From Morella rubra (Eukaryota > Streptophyta > Magnoliopsida > Fagales > Myricaceae), in assembly GCA_003952965.2 (NCBI GenBank), contig CM025850.1:36799165-36863164 (forward strand): DNA of 64,000 bases, given 5' to 3'. How positions within the stretch are numbered: position 1 is the first letter of the stretch; each line of letters opens with the position of its first letter. The translations under genes and the position numbers were made by a program. The notes under the pieces are model-generated. The model was not told where the DNA came from, ran no database searches, and saw only the letters and a program-made list of their open reading frames with translations. This document shows positions 34,866-47,000 of this stretch, piece after piece.

Positions 34866-36953
34866 ATGAAGACCAAGCACAAGCTTCGCCACGCCGTCGA
34901 CCTCTTGTGTTCTCGTGGCCCTGCAACCTCTGAGACATACACTCGTCTCGTGCTCGACTGTGTCCGAGCCAACGACGTCCACCAAGCCAAGCGATTGCAT
35001 CACCACATGGAGCTTCACTTCTTTCAACCCCACAGCACTTTCATTCAAAACCGTCTCCTCCATTTGTACGCCAAATTTGGGAAACTTTTGGAGGCTCGAA
35101 ACCTATTCGGAAAAATGCTTAAAAGGGACGTTTTCTCGTGGAACGCTATGCTATCTGCATATTCAAAAACTGGTTCAGTCGAGGATTTGCGGGCAACTTT
35201 TGATCAGATGCCTTTCCGTGATTCTGTCTCATTTAATACAATGATCGCATGTCTTGCTGGGAATGAGTGTCTTAGGGAGGCCTTGCAGGTTTTTGTGAAA
35301 ATGCAGGAAGAAGGCTTTGACCCTACGGAGTATACCCATGTGAGCGCATTACACGCGTGCTCAAACTTATTGGATTTGAGGTGTGGGCAGCAGATTCATG
35401 GGAGGATTCTTGTCAGTAATTTATGTGGGAATGTTTTCATTTTGAATTCTTTGACCGATATGTATGCCAAATGCGGTGATATTAATCGTGCAAGATGGTT
35501 GTTTGATCGAATCGGTAATAAGAATGTCATATCATGGAATTCAATGATCTCTGGGTATGTGAAAAATAGGGATCCCCAGAAATGCATCGAGTTATTCTGT
35601 GAAATGAAATTGTTGGGTCTTAAGACTGACCACGTTACGGTTTCTAATGTCCTCAGTGCATACTTTCAATGTGGATATGTAGATGAAGCTAGTAGAATAT
35701 TTAATGAGATCAAGGAGAAGGATAAGATCTGTTGGACCACAATGATAGTAGGCTACACCCAAAATGGGAGAGAAGAGGATGCTTTGATGTTGTTCAGTTT
35801 GATGCTACTGACAAATGTCATACCTGATAGTTTTACTGTCTCAAGTGTGGTTAGTTCCTGTGCCAAATTAGCTTCATTCTATCATGGTCAGGCTGTTCAT
35901 GGATTAGCAGTTCATAGAGGAGTCGATAATGATTTGCTTGTGTCGAGTGCCCTTGTTGATATGTACTGCAAATGTGGAGTTACTTCAGACGCTTGGACGG
36001 TTTTCAAAATGATGCCAACTCGGAATGTGGTGTCCTGGAATGCGATGATTGGTGGTTATGCCCAAAACGGACAGGATCTAGAGGCCTTGGCCCTGTATGA
36101 AAAAATGTTGCAAGAACACTTGAAACCTGATAATGTCACTTTTGTGTGTGTTTTATCTGCTTGTATCCATTGTAACAAGATTGAACAAGGACATGAATAT
36201 TTTGATTCAATCAACAAACAGCATGGAATGATCCCCACTATGGATCATTATGCATGTATGATCAATCTCCATGGTCGTTCAGGTTACATGGACAAAGCAG
36301 AAGAGCTTATTCAGGGTATGCCCCATGTACCAAATTGCCTGATCTGGTCTACACTTCTATCTGTTAGTGCAGTCAAGGGGGGCATCAAACATGCGGAGAT
36401 GGCAGCAAGACATCTCTTCGAATTGGATCCAAGCAATGCTGGACCTTATGTCATGCTTTCTAACATGTATGCATCTTGTGGAAGATGGAAAGAAGTAGCA
36501 TCTATGAGATCTCTCATGAAGAAAAAGAATGTCAAAAAGTTTGCTGCTTACAGTTGGATAGACATTGGTAACAAAGTCCACAAATTTGTATCAGAAGATC
36601 GAACCCATCCAGAAACAGAAAAAATATACGATGAACTAAACAGACTGCTTAGGAAACTCCACAAAGCTGGCTTCATTCCTGATACTAATTTGGTTCTACA
36701 TGATGTTGGGGAGAAGGAAAAGTATGAATCCATATGTTACCACAGTGAGAAACTTGCTCTTGCATATGGGTTAATGCAGAAACCTCATGGAGAAGCACCA
36801 ATAAGGATCATAAAGAACATTCGTGTTTGCGGAGACTGCCATGTATTTATGAAGTTCGTATCCAAAATAATTGGACGACCTATTATCCTGAGGGATTCAA
36901 ACAGATTTCATCATTTCAATGGAGGGGATTGCTCATGCAAGGACTACTGGTAA
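34866..36953 (+). CDS. DYW-class pentatricopeptide repeat protein (RNA editing)
   Basis: Encodes an intronless 695-residue PLS-class PPR protein. Tandem P, L and S motifs fill about residues 20-510 (for example VFSWNAMLSAYSKTG, VISWNSMISGYVKN and VVSWNAMIGGYAQNG), followed by the E/E+ region and a C-terminal DYW domain. The deaminase signature is complete: HSE at 626-628 and CGDCH at 655-659, and the protein ends in CKDYW. This suggests an active C-to-U editing factor in mitochondria or plastids. The N-terminus (MKTKHKLRHAVDLL) is basic and could be part of a targeting signal, but it is short. The target transcript cannot be read here, since I did not derive the PPR code. I do not assign an Arabidopsis orthologue. 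Confidence 0.95.
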   Translation: MKTKHKLRHAVDLLCSRGPATSETYTRLVLDCVRANDVHQAKRLHHHMELHFFQPHSTFIQNRLLHLYAKFGKLLEARNLFGKMLKRDVFSWNAMLSAYSKTGSVEDLRATFDQMPFRDSVSFNTMIACLAGNECLREALQVFVKMQEEGFDPTEYTHVSALHACSNLLDLRCGQQIHGRILVSNLCGNVFILNSLTDMYAKCGDINRARWLFDRIGNKNVISWNSMISGYVKNRDPQKCIELFCEMKLLGLKTDHVTVSNVLSAYFQCGYVDEASRIFNEIKEKDKICWTTMIVGYTQNGREEDALMLFSLMLLTNVIPDSFTVSSVVSSCAKLASFYHGQAVHGLAVHRGVDNDLLVSSALVDMYCKCGVTSDAWTVFKMMPTRNVVSWNAMIGGYAQNGQDLEALALYEKMLQEHLKPDNVTFVCVLSACIHCNKIEQGHEYFDSINKQHGMIPTMDHYACMINLHGRSGYMDKAEELIQGMPHVPNCLIWSTLLSVSAVKGGIKHAEMAARHLFELDPSNAGPYVMLSNMYASCGRWKEVASMRSLMKKKNVKKFAAYSWIDIGNKVHKFVSEDRTHPETEKIYDELNRLLRKLHKAGFIPDTNLVLHDVGEKEKYESICYHSEKLALAYGLMQKPHGEAPIRIIKNIRVCGDCHVFMKFVSKIIGRPIILRDSNRFHHFNGGDCSCKDYW

Positions 36954-37834
36954 TAGAGGTCCTTGGGCAGAGTGGAAATTCACAGAGATTTGAGATTGGC
37001 GAATCAAGGTTTGAAATGGGAACACTACAGCTAGGGAGACTACATAACAGGACCAAGGCCCTTCTTCCTGAAATATTCTGGAAGAGGGAATGGCTGCATT
37101 AGGAAAAGTCCGGAAATTCTTCGGGAAGGGTGAGCTGAATTGCAGGACCATTGCAGTTTGTGGGATGGGAGTGTCTCACAAGCAGTGCTTGTAACGGAAC
37201 ACTATATAGGTTGACTTACCTGTGCTTGAAAGTAAGCAGATGAAGGTCTTGACGGAAGTGCACAATAGCATGAAAAAATAAAAACGCTGAAGCTTTGTGT
37301 TTTGAGAACTGATTACAAAAAGGTCACAAACTTAGCAGCACTTGAAACTAGGACAACGCTTCATACCAATATTTGAAAATTGCTGAAATTCCAGAATGAG
37401 GAACATTAGGAGGCGATGTCGTAAGGAGAGATCCGACCTGTTCGCAATAAATTTGCTGCCTGTTCTAATTGTGTGTTTTTTTGTAAGCTCTGTGATCATT
37501 GGTAATTAAGTCAATCATGGTAAGATTTTTTCTTTTTGCCTTGTGCCTGGTTGGGGTTTGCAGGGAAGCAAGCGAATTGAAATTACATGGTTGCTACCGG
37601 ATGATTAATATTATTTACTATATAATGCAAAGAAGGAAGTTTAGACTCTCTTTTGTGTTATTGGGGAGACAAATTAACATACGTTCACTAGCATACCAGC
37701 AACATCACATTGATACAGACCACACATCAAGCATATACTCACAGCATTTGAAAAACCAGACGCAGTACAGACAAACTCATTATTTCTGGGGGAGAACAGT
37801 CTCATTGCTAGATCACCTATAAACATTTTCTAAA
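36954..37834. other. Convergent 3' regions of PPR and small HSP genes
   Basis: This is a gene-free stretch between the PPR stop codon and the stop of the minus-strand small HSP gene. It should hold both 3' UTRs. No coding frame is supported. Confidence 0.5.
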
Positions 37835-38326
37835 TTAGCCAGAGATTTCAATGGACTTAACCTCAGGCTTCTTCTCCTCCTCTTTTGGAACACTCACAGT
37901 TAGCACGCCATTCTCCATGCTAGCCTTCACCTGATCCACCTTTGCATTTTCGGGCAGCCTGAACCGTCGCTGAAACTTCCCACTGCTCCTCTCAATCCGG
38001 TGCCATTTATCATTCTTCTCCTCTTGTTCTCTGCTTCTCTCCCCGCTGATACGGAGCACTCTGTCTTCCTCGACCTCCACCTTCACCTCTTCCTTTTTCA
38101 GCCCAGGAAGATCAGCCTTGAATACGTGAGCCTCCGGGGTCTCCTTCCAGTCAATACGTGCGTTCACAAAAGCGGAGGTTTCGCTTGCTGAGCTGGGTGA
38201 ACACTGCGCTACTGTGGCTGTGGTGAAAGGGAAGCCATGGAAGGGATCCCAGATGTCCAGAGAGAAGGGATCGAAGACATTGGTTCGTTGACGTTGGCCA
38301 CCAAAAATGCTTGGAATGAGCGACAT
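37835..38326 (-). CDS. Class I small heat-shock protein (HSP20 family)
   Basis: Encodes a 163-residue cytosolic chaperone that forms oligomers and holds unfolding proteins. The alpha-crystallin domain spans about residues 55-150: [20 protein letters not shown] with KKEEVKVEV, then GVLTVSVPK at 140-148. The C-terminal IEI motif (159-161) binds neighbouring subunits. The N-terminus [29 protein letters not shown] is typical of cytosolic class I proteins. The frame is open 26 codons further up, but the start at 38324-38326 matches the family. The gene has no intron, as usual for this class. A TATA box and perfect heat-shock elements lie upstream. Confidence 0.96.
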   Translation of the reverse strand: MSLIPSIFGGQRQRTNVFDPFSLDIWDPFHGFPFTTATVAQCSPSSASETSAFVNARIDWKETPEAHVFKADLPGLKKEEVKVEVEEDRVLRISGERSREQEEKNDKWHRIERSSGKFQRRFRLPENAKVDQVKASMENGVLTVSVPKEEEKKPEVKSIEISG

Positions 38327-38437
38327 GTTTGAGGTGCGCTTATGTCTTGGCTTGGAGTAAAAGGTAGAAGATAAACTGCTTGATGTTAAGAAAGCTTGGA
38401 ACAACTCGATGATGAAGTTGATGCAAAGTGCGTGGTT

Positions 38438-38445
38438 TTATATAG
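38438..38445 (-). promoter_or_regulatory. TATA box of the small HSP gene
   Basis: TATATAAA on the minus strand lies about 110 bases upstream of the start codon, leaving room for a leader of about 80 bases. Confidence 0.75.
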
Positions 38446-38498
38446 AGTAGAAAGGGAATAAAGGAAGGGCCAAGGGGCTTCTGACTAGTTGTGGTATT

Positions 38499-38561
38499 TT
38501 CTGGAACTTGCTAGTTGGCTCTCTTCTCAGCAATGACACAGGAATCCGGAAACTTCTGGAA
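38499..38561 (-). promoter_or_regulatory. Heat-shock elements of the small HSP gene
   Basis: A perfect three-unit element GAAacTTCtgGAA lies at 38549-38561, and a two-unit element TTCtgGAA lies at 38499-38506. Both are 55-125 bases upstream of the TATA box. Alternating GAA and TTC blocks at 5-base spacing are the binding sites of heat-shock factors, so heat induction is expected. Confidence 0.85.
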
Positions 38562-38811
38562 CTAACGACGTTCTAGTAGCTACACGGATCTTCTAATTGG
38601 ATAGAGAAGGGCTTAAGACAAAAAAAGGAAGACAAAGAGAGGTCCATGAGTCCATGACTTCCTAGCCCTCTAAGAGTTGGTATTAATCCACGCCCTTTTT
38701 CTCTCGGCTGGCTTTTGATAAACCCAGCCCAAATAAAGTGGGTCTGGGTCAGGGAACAGAAAAAGTTTGCAACCGCATGCTATTAGAGGCTGCACTCTTT
38801 AGACTTGTCAC

Positions 38812-38911
38812 NNNNNNNNNNNNNNNNNNNNNNNNNNNNNNNNNNNNNNNNNNNNNNNNNNNNNNNNNNNNNNNNNNNNNNNNNNNNNNNNNNNNNNNNN
38901 NNNNNNNNNNN
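38812..38911. other. Assembly gap of 100 Ns
   Basis: Exactly 100 undetermined bases, the conventional size for a gap of unknown length. A frame running across it (38738-39121) is therefore meaningless. The true amount of missing DNA, and whether a gene is lost here, cannot be told. Confidence 0.99.
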
Positions 38912-39966
38912 TATAGATTAGAGCAAGCGAGAGAAAAAAAATTGAGAGATCGACTTTTATCTTCTTCTTTTTTAGTTCTAATTAAGTCCTTAAATCAGTT
39001 TACACGCGCCGCTTTGATTAATTTTAAAATGTGTACAGTTCTCTCACCACATATAACTGAGCAATTACTACCCTATCGGTTTATGTATAAGCTAGGATTG
39101 GTAATCAGATCAACAGGTTGAAAGGAAATTAACCCAATCGTGTCGGGGCCAAATTCTTGACCTAATAGTAAATTTGGACATATACTGTCGACTTAATTAA
39201 TTTTGTGATCTCACATACCAGTACATCATACTAAACCCTGAAGCCACCGTTAGGTTGTCGACTTAATTTGTGTCGACGTACATCATAGCAGCGGTAACCT
39301 TACGACGTCTGCCGAAGAGCAGCAGAACCACTAGACTCCCCCAATCATATTTCACAGAGACTGCCACATGGTCAGAGACAAACGTGAAAAAAGCTAATAA
39401 ATCCAAACCTCCAACCCACCAACCTCGAAAGGGAATACATTAAAATTCCTTACGTGTCATGAACAAACATAGCGCTGTTCATTTAAATCTTCTTTATCAT
39501 GCAAAGTCGCAGTAGGTAAGAGCTAGCTTTATAAAAAGAAGAGAAAATTCGTATCAAAGAGAAAGTGATATGGAAAATAGAATTAATCTTGAAATGTTTT
39601 TTTTTTTTTTTGTTAACTATTTTATTATCAACATGAACATTTGGACAACCAGGAGGAAGATTAATGATTACAAAAGGGAAAAAGGAAACCCAAGCGGAAG
39701 ATTAAAAAAGAAAGAAAAATAGAACTATGAACGAAAAAACCAAAGTACTGATTGTCCTGAAAGAGTTCTTCGTCACACACCCTCCTTGTCAAGTAAACCA
39801 GTAAAGTGATATATATCACATGGGGTTATGAGCAAATCAGCTGATGGCAAAAAATTGGAGGTTTTACATTCGACGGAGGTGTTTAACGATTATCCCACAT
39901 ATGCATAAGCAGTCGGAAATCATGGAGCTCATCCAGCGAGACTTGATCATATCAACGAGGCAAACA
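38912..39966. other. Intergenic, partly DUF761 3' UTR
   Basis: I find no gene. The part next to 39967 should be the 3' UTR of the minus-strand DUF761 gene. A T run at 39597-39611 is the only notable simple sequence. Confidence 0.4.
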
Positions 39967-40584
39967 TTAGCCGTTCCGTCGATCCCACATGCCATGGTAA
40001 GGAGATTCAAGTGCAGCCGTCCTTTTCTGCAACCTGAGGTCCTTGTAGAACCTGTTAATGAACTCCTCGGCTGCCTTATCCACCTGACTATCTCCGTCGT
40101 CCTTCAACGGAAAGGGCGAGTCTGTTACCCTCAGTTGCCTTACCATTGGGCTTTTTCCGAACCCAGGTAAGGTCACCATCGGCGACGCCTCCACCGCGTC
40201 GTTGTTCAACATCTCGAGCACCTTCTGAACCGCAGCAACGGTGGTCACGTCGTCATAACGATAAGCCTTGTTAAAAAGGTGCTTGCGCTTGTTGAAATGG
40301 AAGGGGTAGTGATTAGCGGGGCTGTTGCTGCAACTGAACTCATATTCGCGAGGAGTTATGAAGGAGAGGGCCTCATTGGAACGGCAACTCAAGGCAGAAA
40401 GGTGGTTGTGGAGCATGAGGTTGTTGGCCATGGCCTTCCCCGCAAGCTTGCCACGCTTGAGCAGCAAATGGAAGTCGCCCATTATTTTGCTCTTGCATAT
40501 GCCTTTTCGCAGCATGACTAACACTACTCGTATGATGTTCCATAGTTTCTTGGCCATCACTGACGGACTAGGTTCCATTTCCAT
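39967..40584 (-). CDS. DUF761 protein, Avr9/Cf-9 rapidly elicited 146-like
   Basis: Encodes a 205-residue plant-specific protein without introns. The N-terminal block MAKKLWNIIRVVLVMLRKGI (10-29), then KRGKLAGKA (43-51), the central motif YEFSCSNSPANHYPFHFNKRKH (81-102) and the C-terminal DUF761 box VDKAAEEFINRFYKDLRLQ (168-186) match the family that includes the tobacco ACRE146 protein, induced early in defence. No enzyme activity is known for the family. The start MEMEPSP is the first ATG; MAKKLW at residue 10 is an alternative. A (GA)n tract at 40629-40648 lies in the leader. Confidence 0.88.
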   Translation of the reverse strand: MEMEPSPSVMAKKLWNIIRVVLVMLRKGICKSKIMGDFHLLLKRGKLAGKAMANNLMLHNHLSALSCRSNEALSFITPREYEFSCSNSPANHYPFHFNKRKHLFNKAYRYDDVTTVAAVQKVLEMLNNDAVEASPMVTLPGFGKSPMVRQLRVTDSPFPLKDDGDSQVDKAAEEFINRFYKDLRLQKRTAALESPYHGMWDRRNG

Positions 40585-43500
40585 CTTCTATAGCTTTAGT
40601 GGGAGAGAGGGCTTAATTTGTGTTGCTTTGAGAGAGAGAGAGAGAGAGAAAACTAGAAGGTTTCTTTTTTTGGTTGGTCGTGAGGCAGAGGGGAGGGAGG
40701 TATTTAAAGGGCGAAAAAATAATTATTTTATTAATTAAATATCAAGCCAAGTTTAGGAGCTTGATAGCGCTCTCCACTGCAGCGGGTTGTATTATTATGA
40801 TTAGGGAAAGAGACGGTAAATTGCGCAGCAAGTTCTTTTATTTTTCGTTTTTCCTTTTATTTTAAATAGGAGTTTGATAGCGCTGGCGGAGAGAGGGTTT
40901 ACTATTATATCGACACGTATCATGCTTTTTGGGTCTGAAGTTGCTCCGAGATTACTAGGAGGTCCCTGGGATAGCGACCAAATTACTTAAGTAAGTCCTC
41001 TCCTTGGCTGCCTCAATGATTAATTTAGAGATACTTGGCACTTTCTAAATGTCAGAATTAGCCGTAGGCAATCTGAGACCCAGCCAACGGCTTTAAACTG
41101 TGAATCGATCCCCACCGTCCATGAGGAGGTCCTTTTACAGCCTGATGGGCCCCTCGCAATTTTTTACAGTACAGCAAATTACTCGGCAATTGACCAATTT
41201 GTGTTTCTATTATCCGTAGCCTTGATTCGGTAAAAAGTTATTAAAATTTATAAAAAAAAGGTATTATAATTTGTCAAAAAATTTTGGGTACATCTAAACT
41301 CACTATTTAAGAAAATATCAATTTTTTTTATTTTAAGGAGAAATTCATTATTGTATATTTGAACCCGTTCCTAACCTTAAATTCATTTGGGTATAGAATT
41401 ATAAGAAGTTTAGAAAAGCACGTACCATCAATTTAATTTATTTATATTAAATTAATAAAACTGTTTAAATTAAGCTGCAGTGCTTGACTCCAAAGAAAAC
41501 CACTATTATATATTCAATAACGTACACCCATGCAGTAACCTCTGCTAAGGAAAGAATATCCACAGGAGTAGAAGTACTTTCTTTTCCCGAATGTGGGGTT
41601 TTGGTACTCGGACAGCCTTGCAGAAAGAGCAACGTCAATATTCTATTAGCGTGATAGAGTTGGTCATGGAACTCATGGGAAACAGAAGAGCACGCCGCGT
41701 CGCCGGCCCCGTCTCCTGAATCTTAAGAACACGTAATGTCTTCAATAATTCCTTACTTCTATGATCAAATGAGGTTTACCATGCACGAGTTTCATGCAGG
41801 GGTACGAAACCTACTCTTAAGGCGACAAAGAAATTATCATAATTATAATATGAAATAATATAACAAACTCCTGAGGTATATATGAGGAAACTTCCAACAA
41901 ATTGTTAAGAAACTTTAGATTAGTGGATCATTAGAATTAAAGACCAAATATATATTTTTGAAGGTAACGTCTAAGTCGTATCTTTTAACTCATGACAGGT
42001 ACTTTTCTTGGACTAGTATATAGTATGAGAACAAAAAATTTATACACACGATTATATAATTATAATTAATGTATATGTCATATCGATAAATTCAAAATAA
42101 TTATACTATATTTTTTAATTTTAGAAAAATTTCACTTTTAATTCTCACTCTACCTTTGAAAATTTCATTTATCTGTTCAATCGATAAAATTTCATCATAC
42201 TAAATATTTAAATTATCAAAATGCATCTTTCAATATTATCAGTTTTTAATTAGATGAAATTTGTAATTCTGATTGGTAAATGATATTTGGGTGATATTTT
42301 CAAAATTAGAAGTTAAGATTATACTTTAATCTAAGGGTTGAATCTTAACCAAACTTTGGAATATACTCATTTATCAATATTACTACTGACTGCCCAAAGA
42401 CCAATCGGTACGCGGTGGCCGGGCCTCACCCTGAGTTGCTTTTCACGGGGTATAAGGCGCGTGGATCCAGTCTCCATTTTCGCACACCTTTGACGGAGAG
42501 AGATGGGCTGCTGTCAGGCTGGCAACTTGGCGTGAATGAATGGCAGCGACCTACTCCGGACACGTGGCCTTCCCGTTGAGGTCCAAATGAATCCAAGGCC
42601 GTACACGCATATACAACCATTTTGCGTCCCAACGTGACATTTGTTTGGCCGTTCAATTTTGCCAGAACCAAGAAAGCTCTAGTTTCTGGGGATTTTTTAT
42701 TTATTTATTTTCTGTTTCTCTAATGTTGCTTTCTTCCTTGAGGACTTGATATTGCTACATAAAGTCTGTAAAATATCTGTAGATTTTCCATTACTTTTTC
42801 GTTAAAAAGAATAAAATTCTCAGTTTTGATAAAGAAATTAGGGTTTTAGTTTAATAGGAAAAAAATAAATACATAAAAAAGAATAAATAAATAAATAAAA
42901 CAATCAAAGACCACATGGGAAGAGAAAATAAGATCAACTTCGTGCAAAAAAAATTTAACCATTAAATGCAATTGATCTAAGTAATATATATTATTGCAGT
43001 ATGAGTATGATTTTAATATGCAAAAGCATAAATATAGTACTAAAACTCCTATGATAGAAATAGAACTTTTCTAAGATTCAAAATAAGGAATATCAAAATC
43101 TAAAGACATAATTTCCAAAATATAAAAATCATTGTGCTCGAATTCACGGCGTATCAGTCTCTTCCAAAGATGGCCCTTGACCCTGGCTTTGCCCTCCCTT
43201 TTGTTTTTCGCTACTAGGCAAATATTAAGAAAAGGAGAAAAGTCACTTTAAACTTTTTAACTACTAATGTAATTTCAAATAAAAGTTTAAACTACTAATC
43301 TTGATATATTGAGCCCTCTATCTTTTATAATTAATCAAATTACACTATAAAAATAATCTAACGGCCAAAACCATGTCACATAGTTCATTTATAATACATG
43401 TAGTACAAGTTTGATAGTTGAATCTTTTTTAGAGGTGCAAATTGATGAAATTTGATAGTTCTTGATTCAATATGTCAAATGTAGTAGTTGAGACCTTTTG

Positions 43501-43940
43501 AGATTGCTTTGGTAGTTTAAGGGCTCAAAATGACTTATTCACTTAAGCAAACTTAAGAACATGTAACCTTTTGATGTTTTACCAGCAAAAACTTGACAAA
43601 AGCTAGTACCTTAATGGACCTCAAATAATATAGTTTTGACACTCAAACACCACCTTAATTTACCCTCTCTCTTTTTTTGTTTTTTTGTAGTCCGTGGTGG
43701 AGCAGCACTCGTTTGGTTTGGCCCTTGTTGTGGTGTAGGTTATAGGTAGGAGAACACTGTCTTACCACTTAATTGCTTGTCACTGCCAAAAGGAACTTTT
43801 AGGCGCATGTGTTTGCCGCACGCTGTGGACTTTGGGACGAATTATTAGGGGAAACATATACATCATATTAATTACTTTATGAAAAGGATGGATCAAGCCG
43901 CCTCGTTTTCCCATTTTTTCGTAGATTATTCCCAAGCTAG

Positions 43941-44001
<61 letters not shown>

Positions 44002-47000
44002 CATATACATCACATTAATTGATCAGTTGGTTCCGTTCTAGAAGCCACATTACTTTTCCCAACTCCCTCGTTTTCCTTCTTCCTCATGGTCTTGAAAGCA
44101 ACTTTATATCAGGGGCATGATCGGAGAATAAAGCTTAACCAGCATTTAAGTCTTGTGGGGTTAAAATTAAAGCAACTCCAGAGTCGCGCGCGGCGCCACT
44201 TGGGAAGCCTTTGATGTATGGGGATTTTGTCGATGTCTATGTGGGGAGCCTCTCCTTCATTGATTTACTATTCCACGTTTGTTTCTGAAGTTGCAGAGAT
44301 CAAAGGGTTTAGTTGGACTCAAAAAGGAAGATTACTGATTAGAAAATGGGAGCCTATCAACATCGTTTGTTTTTTTTCCCACTAAAAACCCTATAGAACT
44401 TGATATATAGGTGACCATTAATTCGTTGCTCTATTGACTTTACCTAATCCTTGCCACTCACCAAAGTGAAAAGGTGTAGGGTTAAATTAATTAGCAGAAC
44501 CAAACATGGTGCTGTGCGCTTTGGAAATCTAGGATTGTGGAGTGTTGCCTTCCAAGATGTACAACTTTCTTTTAAGTCTCTTAAGGAAGAAGAAGTAGAA
44601 GAAAGAGGGAAGAATATGTTAATTACGTGCACATCATAAGAAAAATATGCTAAAATTGATCTTCCTTAGCCAACATCCTGCGCGAGAAAAAGCATGCCCG
44701 TGAAACAGGGCACTACAAATTTGCTTCTTTTGAGAAAATATCTTTGATGACTCGCTTTTTGGGTCTTGCTTTAGGAACAAGGTGGGAGTTCTCATTTCAC
44801 ACGGAACGATTTATGACTGGCCTTATATCTTCTCCTTTTGAGGGTTGGGGAGCCCCATATTGTGTGCCAAAACTTTATGCCTATAATCTCGCAGCAGAAG
44901 ACAAACAAAGATTCCTGCACAGGCGCTTTGCGCCTTAAAATTGCTGCAAATGCTTTACAGACAACGTCAGTACTTTCGCCTCTTTTGGTACTAGAATTTC
45001 CTTGTTTAACTTTGATAGCATGCATTGAACATCTTAGTGATTCTTTTGGCCTTCTTAAAGGGAAAAGGGTTTCTTAATTAATCACTATTTCTACCATTTT
45101 ATTATAAGGGGCGCCCTATGTTTTTCATAACCACAATAGTCAATGGTGGACCGTGTTGATGTACATTTCATAGCTAAATGTTTGTACATTAACCCTAGAA
45201 TTGTTCCTCAAATACCAACTTACACGATGTTTAATCCATTTAACCGATAGTTAATGAGTGATTTCGGGCCATAATTTATCAATGGGTTCTATAGGAGATA
45301 CCTTTGAATATTTTTTTCAAAAGATTTTTGGTTATGTTTCCCCTAACCTGAGAATTGTTTAGTGGGTTAATATAATATACAAGAATACCATTCAACTTAA
45401 AAGCTTGAGCTTTTAGGTTTGAGCCGACCGATCAAGCTATGTTAATGTCATATTACTCACCCATATCAACGACCTATCTTCAATGTACAATGACCAATCA
45501 CACGTATATATTCAATGAGAATGTCGTTTTAAGATAAAACCTCTACAAACTTCTTCGAATAATTCTATAATTGTTGAGTTTTTAAGATCGCAGTTATTCT
45601 TTGGCATTAAATAACTCAAAATTTTCCTGTTATTTTTAACATGATGTTACAAAACAAAATAGCTAGAGTGATCAACACGACATAAACACACGAAAAACTT
45701 TTGAAGAAGCAAAAGCAGAACTTGGAAAAGTTAGCAGTATTGGAACGAAAGGGGAGGAGAGGTGAGGTGAGAATTAAATACGAAACCAAGTTGATGGAGA
45801 GACTTTGCACTACATGAATCTTCCACATTGCAAGGGTGTCAAAGTACTGAGCCCTACATAGAACCACTGATTTCTATCATCTCCCACCTACCTTTAGTTA
45901 TTTTTCCTTGATTCTCAATTAAAGAGCTTCATTATTTAGATATTTGAGTCCTAAATTATTGGTGGTCCGGCAAAAGACATTTAACTTAAGACCTGTAATT
46001 TTCATGTCGTTGTCTTTGTTATCCAAAGTGTGCAGCTAACGAGTAATTAAACTTTCTTTATAAGTCACCAGCCGTGCAGCTTCTCATCATTATTGAACAC
46101 ACTGTTTCACCATTCCATTAGGATTTATTGTGTTCCTATCCTTCATGAGGAGCTTGACTGGCCATGGATGGTGGGCTTTTTGGCTTCTATTTTCTTCCAT
46201 AATTGCCAAGTGGCTCCCTGTGTGAGGCTGTCCTCTGGGTCCATATATAAAACCTAGCTTCTAGTTGCCATTGACGACGACCGCAGCCTTATCTGAAGAT
46301 AATTTCTATCTGTATGTTCATAGACGTTCAGAGATTTAAGGGGAAAGGAGTCGTTGAACTCCCATTAATGTAATCAGTGTTCTTTACTTGTAAGGAAGAG
46401 AGACATCTAGCAGTAGTTCTGATTGAATTTGAAGTGCTGCGCGCTTCAACACAGCTACCGACGTACGTTTCTAAAATACACATGATGATGCACTTTAAAG
46501 CATGCATTTTCCTCTAATTTTCACGTGGGTTTTCTGCATAAAAACAAATTGCAAATAAGAATAGTTAGATCAAGTGATACCATTGAGTCAAAAATTTAAG
46601 TTAATATAATTAAGGCCTAACTTTATTTCTTTATACACTCGACATCACAAAATCCCGTATTGAACGATAGGTAGATATAAGAGACTATACCACCACGTGG
46701 GTGTCGCAAGTTGTTATGTTAAGTACCGTCCTATATCCCTCTATAAGACAGTGACAAGTGAAAGGATGATTACTAATCCATAAACCCAACACGAAAAGTG
46801 TCTAGAAAACAACTCATAATCAACGCTTGGGGCTAGGCATGCAAATTCTGCAACAAATGGGAAAGAAGTTCAGTCCTTTTATAGCTGTTAATATTCGTGC
46901 TTGGTTTTGTGTAACATGATACGAAATCACTCCTTTTATAATTATATTTTGTGAGAGATGTTTGAAGTTTAGTAATAGCCTTCCTATATAAAGATCCCCG

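Noticed and set aside
38738..39121. 127-codon frame on the plus strand
   Set aside because: It runs through the 100-N gap, so the frame is meaningless.
46140..46235. A miR160-like core TGGCTCCCTGT near 46210 with ATGAGGAGC upstream
   Set aside because: The match is only about 11 bases, the order of the arms is reversed relative to miR160 precursors, and pairing between the arms is poor.
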